Source of the DNA: Elymus sibiricus
Lineage: Eukaryota; Streptophyta; Magnoliopsida; Poales; Poaceae
Length of the DNA: 64,000 nt
Assembly: GCA_039707655.1 (NCBI GenBank)
Contig: CM077672.1
Span: 200,360,537 to 200,424,536 of the forward strand
Direction of reading: 5' to 3'
The position numbers were made by a program, and so were the translations under genes. Shown here one piece after another: positions 10,681 to 21,558 of the stretch. How positions within the stretch are numbered: the stretch's first letter is position 1; each line of letters opens with the position of its first letter. The notes below the pieces were generated by a model that searched no databases, was not told the origin of the DNA, and was given only the letters and a program-made list of their open reading frames with translations.

Positions 10681-11346
10681 TTGATAGAAGAACAATTCAA
10701 TAAAATGTTTGGCATAAAATCTTTGAATGATGAGCATGATTGCAATGTTGTTAGTATGAATACTATGAATTTCCAAAATACTAATGATGATTGCACTAGT
10801 CATGAGAAAAATGTTTCTTATAAGCATGTCAATTTTTGTGGAGTGCATAAAGTTTGTGAAGACATGCCTTATAGGGATGATAGATTTTGTAAGAAGCATA
10901 AACATGATAGAACCAATTTTTTGCTCAAAGTGATAGATGAATTTGCTACAAAATTATGTTCTCTTTATCCTATTACTTGTGAACTCTGCAATAAAGTTGG
11001 TCATGATCGAATCATGGCTAAATATTGTAATGACTTGACCGCCCTTGAACTATATAATGAGCTTTATGTATTTTTGGGGTGTGAAGAATTGACACATAAA
11101 AATAGTTGGTTTGAAGTATTCATTCTCACAGACAACATTGAAACTAATCTAGAGGAAATCTATATGTTTTGTGTGGTAAATTGCAATGAGAATGCTTATA
11201 GTGCCAACTATAGAAAGATGGGAAAACCAATAGAATATAAAAGGAACACTAATGAAAGGGTAAAGATTTCCACTCTCCCTCCTATTGTCTCTCATGATGA
11301 AATAGGTTACGCGGAGGAGCTTCCTATTCAACCAATCCATCAATAA
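10681..11346 (+). CDS. A ORF1, unrecognised protein with Cys/His clusters
   Basis: A 221-residue open frame (the first codon is TTG; an in-frame ATG follows) about 170 bp after the primer-binding site. I recognise no domain. It is rich in Asn, Asp and Lys and has Cys/His groupings (CGVHKVCEDMPYRDDRFCKKH near residues 60-80, and CELCNKVGHDRIMAKYC near 100-116) that could bind metal, the second resembling a degenerate zinc knuckle. In this position a gag would be expected, so it may be a highly diverged nucleic-acid-binding protein of a non-autonomous element. The frame ends at TAA 11344-11346 and a second open frame overlaps and continues. Confidence 0.5.
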   Translation: MIEEQFNKMFGIKSLNDEHDCNVVSMNTMNFQNTNDDCTSHEKNVSYKHVNFCGVHKVCEDMPYRDDRFCKKHKHDRTNFLLKVIDEFATKLCSLYPITCELCNKVGHDRIMAKYCNDLTALELYNELYVFLGCEELTHKNSWFEVFILTDNIETNLEEIYMFCVVNCNENAYSANYRKMGKPIEYKRNTNERVKISTLPPIVSHDEIGYAEELPIQPIHQ

Positions 11347-11360
11347 GAAGCTCGGAAAAA

Positions 11361-12215
11361 TTGATTAAACCCACACATGATGTGGTGAAGAAGAAGAAAA
11401 GAAGAAAGAGTAGAGGTAAAAAGGTATCCCTCCCAAATAATGTTGCTCCTATTATTGTTGTGCCTCATGAGAGTGAATCAAAAATAATTGTGGAAGATGA
11501 TATACTTGATGATGATATTGCTTCTTTGTCTTATGGTACAATGTCCGAAGGAACTATTGAGGATGATTTTATTATGCCTATTACTCATTATGATGATTAT
11601 TATTGGGAAAATAATGATACTTCTTATAATCTTGAAAATCTTTTTGGCACCAACTTAGAAAATTGTGATGATAATAATTGTTATACTATTGGTGCTATTC
11701 ATACTATTGATGATAATAGTGATTATGCCAATGATATGCCAAGCCACAAGCTTGGGGATGCTATGTTTGATGAGAATGACATGTTTGAGAATTTATTTGC
11801 TGCAATTAATGTTTTTCCCAAGCTTGGGGATGCTATGCTTAATGAAAATGATCTTTTTATTCCCCCTACTTTTGATGAGCAAATCTATTATGATGATGAC
11901 ATGCCTCCTATCTATGATGATTATTGTGATGATACTTATGTTATGAAAAATAGTGATGATTATGATAATACTTGTCATAATTATGAATCCCCTTTTACTG
12001 AACATTACTCTTTTAATGTGGAAACAATTTATAGTATTCGAGTTTCATATGATACTCCCACTCCTATGAATGAGAAGAAAATTGCTTGCGTGGAGAGTAA
12101 TAACAATTCTATGCTTATGTATCATGGCAAGAATGCTTTGTGTGATGGATATATTGACGAATCCATTCATGATGCTACTGAAAATTATTATGAGAGAGGA
12201 ACTTATGATTCATGA
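11361..12215 (+). CDS. A ORF2, unrecognised acidic Asn/Asp/Tyr-rich protein
   Basis: A 284-residue open frame (TTG is the first listed codon; the frame is already open across the end of ORF1) beginning with a Lys/Arg-rich segment and then strongly acidic. It has no recognisable catalytic motif. It contains an internal repeat, KLGDAM followed by a short acidic stretch, at about residues 130 and 154; the DNA of each copy is AAGCTTGGGGATGC, identical in core to the polypurine tract of the element. The frame overlaps ORF1, so the two may be one ancestral ORF split by a frameshift, or two natural ORFs. Function unknown. Confidence 0.45.
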   Translation: MIKPTHDVVKKKKRRKSRGKKVSLPNNVAPIIVVPHESESKIIVEDDILDDDIASLSYGTMSEGTIEDDFIMPITHYDDYYWENNDTSYNLENLFGTNLENCDDNNCYTIGAIHTIDDNSDYANDMPSHKLGDAMFDENDMFENLFAAINVFPKLGDAMLNENDLFIPPTFDEQIYYDDDMPPIYDDYCDDTYVMKNSDDYDNTCHNYESPFTEHYSFNVETIYSIRVSYDTPTPMNEKKIACVESNNNSMLMYHGKNALCDGYIDESIHDATENYYERGTYDS

Positions 12216-12303
12216 TGCTCCCGTTATGTTTCAATTCTTTACTTCTATGTGAGCATCATTGAAGTCATCATGCCTAGCTAAAAAGGCATTAAAGAAAAGC
12301 GCT

Positions 12304-12323
12304 TGTTGGGAGACAACCCAACA
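12304..12323 (+). other. Short hairpin after A ORF2
   Basis: TGTTGGG and CCCAACA form a perfect 7-bp stem with a 6-nt loop shortly after the ORF2 stop. It lies within a segment (about 12280-12330) typical of Triticeae elements of this type. Role unknown; possible RNA structure. Confidence 0.5.
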
Positions 12324-12370
12324 TTTATACCTACTGTTTTTGTGTGTTCACATGATTAATATAATGTAGT

Positions 12371-13818
12371 AATCATGTTTTATATGTTTTCTTTCAATAA
12401 TGTGCCAAGTAGAGCCTTTGGGATAGTGTGGATGCTTGTTGATTTGATTCTGTGCAAAAACAGAAACTTTTGCGTCCAGTGCTGGAATTTCTGTTCTGTA
12501 CTGGAGCGTGAAAAAATTCTGAATTTTTTACAGAGAATTGGGTTACAATTTTTTTATGTTTTCCAATTTTTTCAGAATTTTTGGAGGTACAGAAGTATGG
12601 TTTTTAAATCGCTTACTACATGCTGTTCTGTTTTTGACAGATTCTGTTTTCGATGCATAGTTTGCTTGTTTTAGTGTTTCCATAGCTTATATTGAGTAAT
12701 ATAAATTTTGGAAATGATATAATACAGTAGGAATTATGTGAGAACAATTATGAATCTTGTCTTGTCAGTACCTAAGTGGATGATTTATTTTTATCATACT
12801 AACCTATCTCACCAAGTTTCGTTAAGTTTTGTGTGATTGAAGTTTTCAAGTTTTGGGTGAGATATCGAAATGAGGAGAATAAGGAGTGGCAAGACCCTAA
12901 GCTTGGGGATTCCCAAGGCACCCCAAGGTAATACTCAAGGCGTCTAAGCTTGGGGATGCCCCGGAAGGCATCCCCTCTTTCGTCTTCAACACTATCGGTA
13001 ACCTCACTCGGAGCTATATTTTTATTCGTCACATAATATGAGCTTTGCTTGGAGCGTCATTTTATTCTGTTGGTATTTGCTTGGTGTTATCAATAATCAT
13101 GTTTTGTATATTTTAGTTCAATTAAATGCCAATTATAGCCTTTACCATGCTCAGTTTGCAAGTTCATGTGTTGCTGTTTGAAAACAGAAAGTTTTCTGTT
13201 ATGTCCAGAATATTCCTGAATAGTCAGAACGTGATAAAAATCTGAAATTTTTACACAGTAATCATGCATGAGTCCTCTGTCACGTGGCAATTTTTCAGAA
13301 TTTTTGGAGTTAGGGAAGTATGAATTCTTATTCACCCTTTACAGACTGTCCTGTTTTGGCAGATTGCTGTTATAGTTGCATTGTCTGCATATGTTTGCTT
13401 GTTTAATGTTTCTATTTGAGGATAAGAGTATTAAATATGCAGAGGCATTTAGTATGCAATGTTTAATTATAATTTTAGTGATTTGCTACAGTAGATAATG
13501 TTAAGGTTTTGATTTGATTTATACTAACTTATCTCACGAGTTCTTGTTGAGTTTTGTGTGGATGAAGTTTTTAATATTTAGGGAAACCGTGATATGAGAG
13601 GAATTAAGGAGACACAAAAGCTCAAGCTTGGGGATGCCCAAGGCATCCCAAATTAATATTTCAGGAAGTCTCAAGCATCTAAGCTTGTGGATGCCCCGGT
13701 AGGCATCCCACCTTTCTTCATCAACAACTATCGGTCAGTTTTGGTTGAGCCTAAGTTTTTGCTTCTTCACATGATATGTGCTATCCTTGGAATGTCATTT
13801 TATTTTGTTTTCTTTTCT
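12371..13818 (+). repeat. Two diverged tandem copies of a ~724-bp module in A
   Basis: AATCATGTTTT starts both units (12371 and 13095) and the same order of landmarks follows: AAAACAGAAA, TTTTTCAGAATTTTTGGAG, a Gly/Asp-like GTTTTGTGTG segment, paired AAGCTTGGGGATGC motifs, then a CTATCGGT segment. Each pair of motifs forms hairpins with GGCATCCC. The copies are clearly related but heavily diverged. No ORF is shared by both. Confidence 0.7.
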
Positions 13819-14092
13819 GTTTGAATAAAATACTTAAGATCTGAAATTTTTAAATCAGAGAGAGTCCTCACATAGCTACCTATTTACTTAACTGCTCATT
13901 TGATCTTCACTTATATCTTTTTGGAGTAGTTTGTCATTTACTCTTGTTCTTCACTTATATCCTATGAGTAAATTGTTGAAATTTATTGAATATCATAAAG
14001 TTGAAATTTATATGCTTCATATGCTTGTCCCATGGGGAGTAGTGACTTCACATACAAGAAGTATAAGTGGTAAAATTTATTGAAAGTTAACA

Positions 14093-14106
14093 AACATAGC
14101 ATTGGT
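14093..14106 (+). repeat. Left target-site duplication of the LINE
   Basis: AACATAGCATTGGT, repeated exactly at 17917-17930. Confidence 0.95.
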
Positions 14107-17100
14107 TTTTTTTTGAAAGCTTGGGACAGTGAGGGCAACCCCCCACTGACTTTATATTAAATCAACATGTACAGGTTACACCTTTCGGGGTTACATCGAG
14201 AGAAAGAACAAAAGCCTTAGCCACTAGGGAGAGGGGGAGGTAGAACTATCTAGCTTACAGGAATGGGATATTGCTAGATTGATGCAGCAAAATGCTCAAC
14301 AAACGGCACTAGGGCCTCCTTGACTCTGTGTCTCATCATCCCAAAGTCATTTTTGAACCTTTGGAGCCAGCCATTCTCCGTGGGCACTATCCCTCTAAAG
14401 TGCTTGTTGTTACGTTCCTTCCATATACTCCAGGCCGCGATAATAAAGATCTCCATGAACATGGGCCCGGTCCACTTATCTCTTGCTTCATGCACGAGCT
14501 GAAGCCTGTTCCCGCTATGCGCCCAAACAATCCCCAGCTTCCCCCAGCACTCCTTGCTGAAGCCACATTCAAAATACAGGTGCTCCACTGTTTCTTCAGG
14601 GGGGCTGCCGCATAGGAGACAAGTATAGTCATCATCTCTCAATTTCATGTTTTTCTCCTCAGCATGTTTCTTGTGTTCAGCCTGTCCGCCAGCAGCAGCC
14701 AGGCAAAAACTTTCCACTTATTAGTGCATTTAGTTTTCCAGATCCAATTAAAGGCATCATCCGCCACCACCTCACGGAAACAATGCGCGTAGTATTTCCT
14801 GGAAGCAAACCCCTCCGACCCCCAGACGCACCTCCAGCTGTCTGCTGCTTCATTCAGTTCAATTGTGGCCATGCTGTTTTGAAGGTCCTCTAGCTCCTCC
14901 CTGGCTTGGACAGAGATCGGCAAGTAGAAGTTGTGACCAAGAGTCGGTGCTGTCAACAAAGTTTGCACAGAGACATCCTCATTTATAGAAAAGGAGAACA
15001 GTCGGGGGTGACTATCGGAAAGAATGTTGCTATGCCACAAGTCCTTCCAGAACAGCACCGTGCTTCCATCTCTCACCTCCACCGACGTGACGCCTCTATA
15101 AATTGGCGCAAGCTGCATGATATCTCGCCACCAAAACGAACCGCATTGATCTGTTGCATGAGGTACCAATCCCACATAGTAGGCAGACCATATCAGTTTC
15201 ACCCAAGGCAGATCCATGCGATTATAGAACTTGTGCAATTGCTTAAGGAGCAGCCCTTGATTCTGGACTCGAAGATCAATTATTCCAAGGCCACCCCTAT
15301 TCTTGGGTCGGCAAACCAGATCCCACGCTGCCAGGGAGATTGCTTTGGGGCCATCGTCCGTGTTCTTCGCCCAGAGACAGTATCTTCTGAGTTTGTCAAG
15401 ATGCTCTAGGATTTTTTGGGGCAACCTGATGGAGCACATGGCGTAGATCGCAAGGGACGTGATCACCGAGTTTACCAAGGTTAGTTTTGATCCGAGGTCC
15501 AGAAGCGTGGCAGCGGAAGAGAGCCTACGCTCCACCGACGCAACCAGCGGCATGAGATCTGTCACCGTCGGCCTAGTAGTGCCCATTGGCAGTCCAAGAT
15601 ACGTGAACGGCATGGTACCAATCTTGCATCCAAAAACCTCTGCCAATCGCGCAGCTGCATCCTCAGCTGTGTTGACAGTGATAAGAGTTGATTTTTGGAA
15701 GTTTATACGCAGCCCCACCGAGGAGGCATAATCCTGAAGAATGTGTTTGATAGTTTCCGCTTGTGCTTGATCAGCAGGCATTACAAGGATCGTATCGTCC
15801 GCGTACTGGATCACGGGATATTCATCGTCAGGCACTGGCATCGGTAGTTCCAGCTCTCCAGCCCTATAAGCACCATTTATGGCTGCTTGCAATAGGTCTG
15901 CCGCTAGCACAAAGACGATCGGGGACAGCGGATCGCCTTGACGCACCCCTCTTTTGCAGAAGAACTGTCTGCCCGGGGTCCCGTTGAGGAGCACAGAAGA
16001 TTTGGCTGTTGAGAACAAGCAATCAATCCACCCGAGCCATCTATCATCAAACCTCATGCATTTCATAATCTCCATCATCGGAGCGTGCTCAATTGTGTCA
16101 AAGGTTCATCTAGTTTCAGGATAGCAATTTCACGCCTCGAAGCTTGGCACTGGTGTATGAATTCGAACGCCCACGCCACACAGTCCTGGATCGACCTACC
16201 CCGCAGAAACCCGTACTGATTGCGATGTATGATTTTAAGGATCACTTTCTGTAGACGATTGGCTAGGAGTTTGGTCAGTAGTTTGAGACAGCAGTTTAAC
16301 AGTGTTATTGGACGATAATCATCAGCTGTCTCTGGTGACGGAGTTTTCGGAATGAGAGTGATAAAACCAGTATTTAGACTTTCAAGGTCCTATGTACCTG
16401 CATGAAAATCAAAACAAAGCCGATAGAAGTCCTCTTTAATTATGTGCCAGCAGGATTTTATGAAGCTTCCACTAAAACCATCCGGGCCGGGAGCTCGGTC
16501 AGAGGGTAGTTCCTTGACAACTTGATCTATCTCCTCACGAGTGAGGGGAACAGTTAGGGCCTGCAGCTCGTCCAGTTTCTTGATGATGCGTCGCAGATCG
16601 AAGCGCATGTTTGTTGGACTGGAGCAGCCTAGTCTGTCCTTATAGGTTTGGAAGAGGACGGCCTCCTTACCCACATGATCATATATGATTGAGTCGTCAG
16701 GCAGTCGTAGTGAAGCAATATTGTTTCTGCGAAAACGCTCAGTCGCCACCCTATGGAAGAATTTTGTATTGCCGTCACCGAACTTAAAGTTTCTGACTGT
16801 ACAACGTTTCTTCCAGTACACCCTTTTACAGTCAAGCAGATGGAGAAGGTGCTTTTTCAAGATCTTCCTGAAGTTGGCTTCAGATATAGACAACCTTCTA
16901 CGTTCTTCCAATCCATCAAGATCCAGAAGGGTTTTGTTGCAATTTTCAATCAGCACAGACAGTTTAGAGATCTTCTTGCTCCATTGTTTCAGGTCATAGC
17001 GCAGGTTCTTGAGTTTTTTGCACAGGACTGCAGCCATGTTCGGGGCATAACAATGTTTACTCCATGATATCTGTACCACTTCAAAGAATCCTGGTTGCTT

Positions 17101-17916
17101 GATCCAGTAATCCTCAAAACGAAATATTTTGGACTTGGGAATTTTGGTCTGGATGCTAACATAGCAGGGCATGTGATCTGACGTGGGTTTTCTGAGAGGC
17201 ATGACGACTGTGTTCGGATATTTGGCCGCCCAATCAACAGATGTGAAATGCCAGTCTAACTGTTCAAGCAGGGGGTTAGATTGCATATTGCTCCAGGTGA
17301 AGGATCGTCCTTTGATCAGGAGTTCTATCAATGACTGTCTGCGGATGAATTCGTTAAAGATCATCATATCGTTAGCGTCCCCACCCCCTCTGTTACGATT
17401 ATCCGGCGCACGAATGTAGTTAAAATCTCCTAAGACGATCCAATCCTCACCATTGGGAATGTGAAGATCAAAGAGCCATGCGGTAAATAACGCTCTGTTG
17501 GGGTCGGTGCAGGGACCATACACGTTAACTAGTGTCCAAGTATCGTTGGACTGAGTCGAGGTGAGCCTGATGCCGAGCGCAAATGTTTCAGAGAATATCG
17601 ATACACCTGTGAATACCGAGCTCATCCACGCAGTGATTAAACCCCCAGAATTACCAACAGATGGTACAAATTCAAACATATCAAACTTCTTAGGGAAAAA
17701 CAGTTTAATAAATGAAGCATCAAAAGAGTCACGCTTAGTTTCTTGAAAGCAAACAACGGAGCAGCCACAAATATCTATCGCGTTGCGGATCGGCATCTGT
17801 TTTTTGTCCGAGTTGATCCCACGTACATTCCAGCAAAGTACGTTCCACTGCTTATTCGACGACATCACTCTTAGTGCAGCTCAGGTTTGTCCACTTGATC
17901 GCTTGCTAGAAGCTTG
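14107..17916 (-). mobile_element. 5'-truncated L1-type LINE
   Basis: Inserted in A on the minus strand, with a short poly(A) tail (the T run at 14107-14114) and a perfect 14-bp target duplication, as expected for target-primed reverse transcription. It starts only about 48 bp upstream of the ORF2 start, so the 5' UTR and ORF1 are absent. ORF2 is present but broken. Confidence 0.95.
14274..17868 (-). pseudogene. LINE ORF2: endonuclease, reverse transcriptase and zf-RVT domain, broken
   Basis: On the minus strand, 17868 to 16390 encodes an apurinic/apyrimidinic-type endonuclease (WNVRGINSDKK, CFQETK, VLGDFN, SDHMP) and the start of the RT. A TAG ends this frame at 16390-16392; the same frame then carries RT sequence (GFLRGRSIQDCVAWAF) until a small deletion near 16105 shifts the frame. 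The next part (16078-14645) holds the RT core, with RQGDPLSP and the catalytic QYADDT, then the thumb. A frameshift in an A run near 14650 separates the C-terminal zf-RVT domain (CLLCGSPPEETVEHLYFEC, ending 14274). One stop and two frameshifts make it non-functional. Confidence 0.9.
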
Positions 17917-17930
17917 AACATAGCATTGGT
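17917..17930 (+). repeat. Right target-site duplication of the LINE
   Basis: AACATAGCATTGGT, an exact copy of 14093-14106. Confidence 0.95.
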
Positions 17931-19118
17931 CACTTGAACAATTCATGAAAGAATTTTGAAGGAAGAGAAATTTCACATATAAATATACTATCTTGGACGT
18001 CTTCTATGATTGTGAGCCCCCATTAATTATTTTCAAGCTTGATCAAGTAGTTGACATTGGACAAGGAAGACTACGTAATGAGTTATGTTTGTTTATATTC
18101 ACATAGAAGTTATATTGTCATGGATCTTCTAACATGTGGTGCTTGCTTAGGATCTTTTGCTAGCCAAAAATTCGTACTAAGTAGAGATACTACTTGTGCA
18201 TCCAAAAACCCTTAAACCCAGTTTCTTCCCATGAGTGTCCACCATACGTACCTATGGATTGAATAAGATCCTTCAAGTAAGTTGTCATCGGTGCAAAAAG
18301 CAATAAAAATTGTCCCTAAAATATGTAAGATCTTTTATTACAAGGGAAAATAAGCGTTGTACGAACTTGTGATGGTAAAGAAATAAAAGCAACGGACTGC
18401 ATAATAAAGGTTGCTATCACAAGGGGCAATATAACGTGATGTTCCTTTGCATTAAGGGCTTGTGCATCCAACAACAAAAAGCGCATGACAACCTCTGCTT
18501 CCCTCTACGAAGGGCCTATCTTTTACTTTTCTGTATTTACTTTTATGCAAGAGTCATTAATGTTCATCCCTATTCCGCTCTACTTATTCTTTAGTTGGCA
18601 AGCATCATGTGGTAGGGAAAGATCCAGGCACATATATCCAGTTGAATATAGGTGATCATGAGTTATTATTGTTGACATTATCCCTGAGTTAAATAAGTTG
18701 GGAGGCGAAACATTAAGCCCCTATCTTCCTATGTGTTTTACTGAAATGGTTTGTTCTAAAAATATGCTTTGAGTGTCAGCAATCATGGAAGACTAAAAGA
18801 TGGTTGAGTATGTGGAATTTGCTAGATCAAAGCTCTTACATAGACCCTTCCTGAAAATAAGATGAATTGCAATTGTTTGATCACTGAGAACATAGTTTGT
18901 TAGTTTTCAACAAAGTTTATGGCCTATACTTTAAACATGTGAATAGCTTGCTACTTGATCATGAGAAGTTTTATGAGATGAGCTGCTGATTATGATATAT
19001 ATTGATGCTAGAAAAAGTGATTGAAATTATCATTGATCAAACTTATGCACTATGCTAGCATTCACACTTCATAAATTATTTCTTTTATCATTTACCTACT
19101 CGAGGATGAGCAGGAATT
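17931..19118 (+). other. Non-coding 3' interior of A
   Basis: AT-rich, with no ORF of interest and no recognisable domain on either strand. It continues from 14092 across the LINE insertion and leads to the polypurine tract. Confidence 0.6.
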
Positions 19119-19132
19119 AACCTTGGGGATGC
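19119..19132 (+). promoter_or_regulatory. Polypurine tract of A
   Basis: AACCTTGGGGATGC immediately before the 3' LTR, where plus-strand DNA synthesis would start. Near-identical AAGCTTGGGGATGC copies occur upstream at 11748, 11820, 12899, 12946, 13624 and 13681 (two with one or two changes). Confidence 0.75.
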
Positions 19133-19626
19133 TGATACGTCTCCAACGTATCTATAATTTATGAAGTATTCATGCCATGTTTATTATAGTTTTGTATGAT
19201 TTTGGTGCACTTTTATATGGCTTTTATGGACTAACATATTGACCTAGTGCCCAGTGCCAGTTGCTGTTTTCTGCTTGTTTTTGGTTTTCCAGAAAATCCA
19301 TATCAAACGAAGTCCAAATGCAGCGAAACTTTTTGATGATTTTTTCTAGAAGGAAACAGAGCCAGGAAGCTTCGGAGGAGCAGCAGAAGAGCCACAGGGG
19401 CCCCACAAGCCACCTGGGCGCGCCTGCCCCCCAGGCGCGCCCTGGTGCTTCGTGGGCCCCCTGTGGCCCCTCTTCGCGTGATTCCAACGCTGAAAAATCA
19501 TATATATTCAGAAACACGCGAAAGTTAACCTAGATGAATTTTTACGATGCCGCAAGCCTCTGTACCTCCATGATCTCATCTACAGCCCTTTTTCGGCACC
19601 CTGTCGGAGGGGGGAATCATCACCGG
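19133..19626 (+). repeat. 3' LTR of A, first segment
   Basis: Matches the first ~490 bp of the 5' LTR of A, then is interrupted at 19627 by B. It continues at 57400. Confidence 0.9.
19622..19626 (+). repeat. Left target-site duplication of B
   Basis: ACCGG; the partner ACCAG is at 57400-57404. The uninterrupted 5' LTR of A reads ATCACCG at this point, which confirms the site. Confidence 0.75.
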
Positions 19627-21483
19627 TGTAACACCCCCAGTGGTTAGCTACAGTAATCCCACATGATCAATGCCATGTCATCATGATTATTATAAATAAA
19701 ATGCAATTAAAGAAATAATCCAACTTCAAATTAAATTTAAAATGTAAGTCAAACAAAAACTTCTTCAAATAATTAAACAAAATAGTTCATGGTATTGAAA
19801 ATAATCCCAAAGCAATTATAAAATTAAAACCAACATTATTTAAAATTCCCAAAATGCCCCTAGAAATTAAAACAGTGGTCCAGCAACATTATATTAAGCC
19901 ATTTCAATTTAATTAAATAGTTAAACTACTCACAATAAATTGAGACTTCTTGTGCTAGCTCAAAATGTTGCCTAATATTTGTGTGTCAAATTTCATAGCC
20001 AACTAAATTCATTTAGTATTAAAAAGAAATGCAAAACAGAGGCTAGAAAACAAAACAGAAAAGAATAAAGGAAAAGAAAGAAAAATCATTGGTGGACTGG
20101 GCTTCGAGTCACCACAGGGCAGCCCAGCCCACCACGGCTGGCCTTTCTCCCACCTCGCGTCGCGCTGGAGACAGTGCGCTCGCCATGGCCGCCCACGCGC
20201 CGATGCGGCACGCGTCGAACATCCAGCGAGTCCCTACGGCGGATAAGAGGCTCCCCGACGCCTCTGACCAACCCTAGTCCTCCCATTCATTCCCCTCGGC
20301 TCGCCCCCTTCGGTTTAGCCATCGCCCCTGACCACCGTCGCCGTGCCGTCGTCGTCCGCATGCACCGGAGCCTTCCCATGGCTCCAGAAGATGTCCAGGA
20401 GGTTCCCGCTCGTCGCCCTCAACCTCTTTCGTGAAGATCCCGTGCCGAGACGTTTCGAGACGACGCAACCGTCCCCTTCTTCAACCTCGGATCTGCCGTA
20501 CGCCACCATCGATTGCGCCGTCGTTGCTGCTCCCCGTCCCTCCCCGAGCCTCCTCTGCTTTCGCTGTGAGCGCCGCCTCACAATCCCTCTCTCTCTCTCT
20601 CGCGCGTTTTGGTGTCGTTGACGCTGTAGCCGAGCTCACGTGCTCCGGCCGCCGTCGGGCTCGACCGTAGCCGCCGCCTCGGTCGTTCCCCATCTCCACG
20701 TAGTGCACCAATGGGTGCAGCGCTTCGTGCGCATGCCATTTGCCATTGCCGCCGCCCCGTTTGGTCACCGGAGAGCCTTTCCGGTGACCCACCACCTCGC
20801 CGGGCCTCGCCGCCAGCGTCTGTGTGCGCGCGGGCATTTTAAACGCCGGTGGGTGGACACGTGTCGCCCCCAGGCACTATCCCCAGCTACTAACCCCAAC
20901 TGACACTGGGCCCCGCCCGAGATTAATTAGAGCTAATAAAAAACAGTTTAACTAAATTAACTACTGACATGTGGGGCCCCCAGTTACTCTTCCTTCGGAT
21001 AAGACTTGCACAGTCAGCTGCTGACTGTACCACTGGGACCCACTAGTCATACACTAGGGCTAGCTGAGGCTGTGTATAAAAAGGATTTTCGCACTGTTTT
21101 GGATAATTCGGATTTAATAATTAAATAAATCTAGAAAATTCAGAAAATGATTAAAACTTTAAAAAATCATATAAAATAAACCGTAACTCGGATGAAAATA
21201 ATTTATATATGAAAAACGATCAGAAAAATATGACGAATCCGAATATGCCACCCCCATACCTTCCACACCACTCTAACATGATGAACATGGAACTTTTTGC
21301 CTGTTTGCGATAAATGAATAGTGCATGACCTTGATAAAATAATTCCAGATAAATTCCTAAATCATCTAAAATAATTAGAGATGCATTATATCACCCCTGC
21401 ATATCATTTAGGCATTTCATGCATCCTTGTTGCATTGTTTGCCATGTATTTATTGTTTCTTCCCCCTCCTTCTCTCCCGTTAG

Positions 21484-21558
21484 ACCCCGAGACTGCCGAC
21501 GACACTGCTGAGTACGACTACGTCGTCGACGACCAGATCCCTTTAGCTGAGCTTCCAG
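21484..21558 (+). other. Exon-like segment in the B 5' LTR (75 nt, GC donor)
   Basis: A strong pyrimidine tract (TTCCCCCTCCTTCTCTCCC) and TTAG precede it; CCAG followed by GCAAGC ends it, a GC-type donor. Read with 2 nt incoming and 1 nt outgoing it is open and encodes PETADDTAEYDYVVDDQIP followed by LAELP. It is preserved in length, acceptor and donor in the 3' LTR (55653-55727), although several residues differ. Confidence 0.45.

Noticed and set aside
14906..15987. Plus-strand ORFs of up to 167 codons
   Set aside because: Shadows of the LINE reverse transcriptase on the other strand.
20086..20903. GC-rich ORFs resembling a host first exon
   Set aside because: They lie in the LTR of B, differ in frame between the two LTR copies, and show no known domain. 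Only the splice-bounded segments downstream were kept.
21075..21083. TATAAAAAG as the B promoter
   Set aside because: It lies after the GC-rich zone, whereas the corresponding box in E is before it; I could not decide and did not list it as a separate feature.
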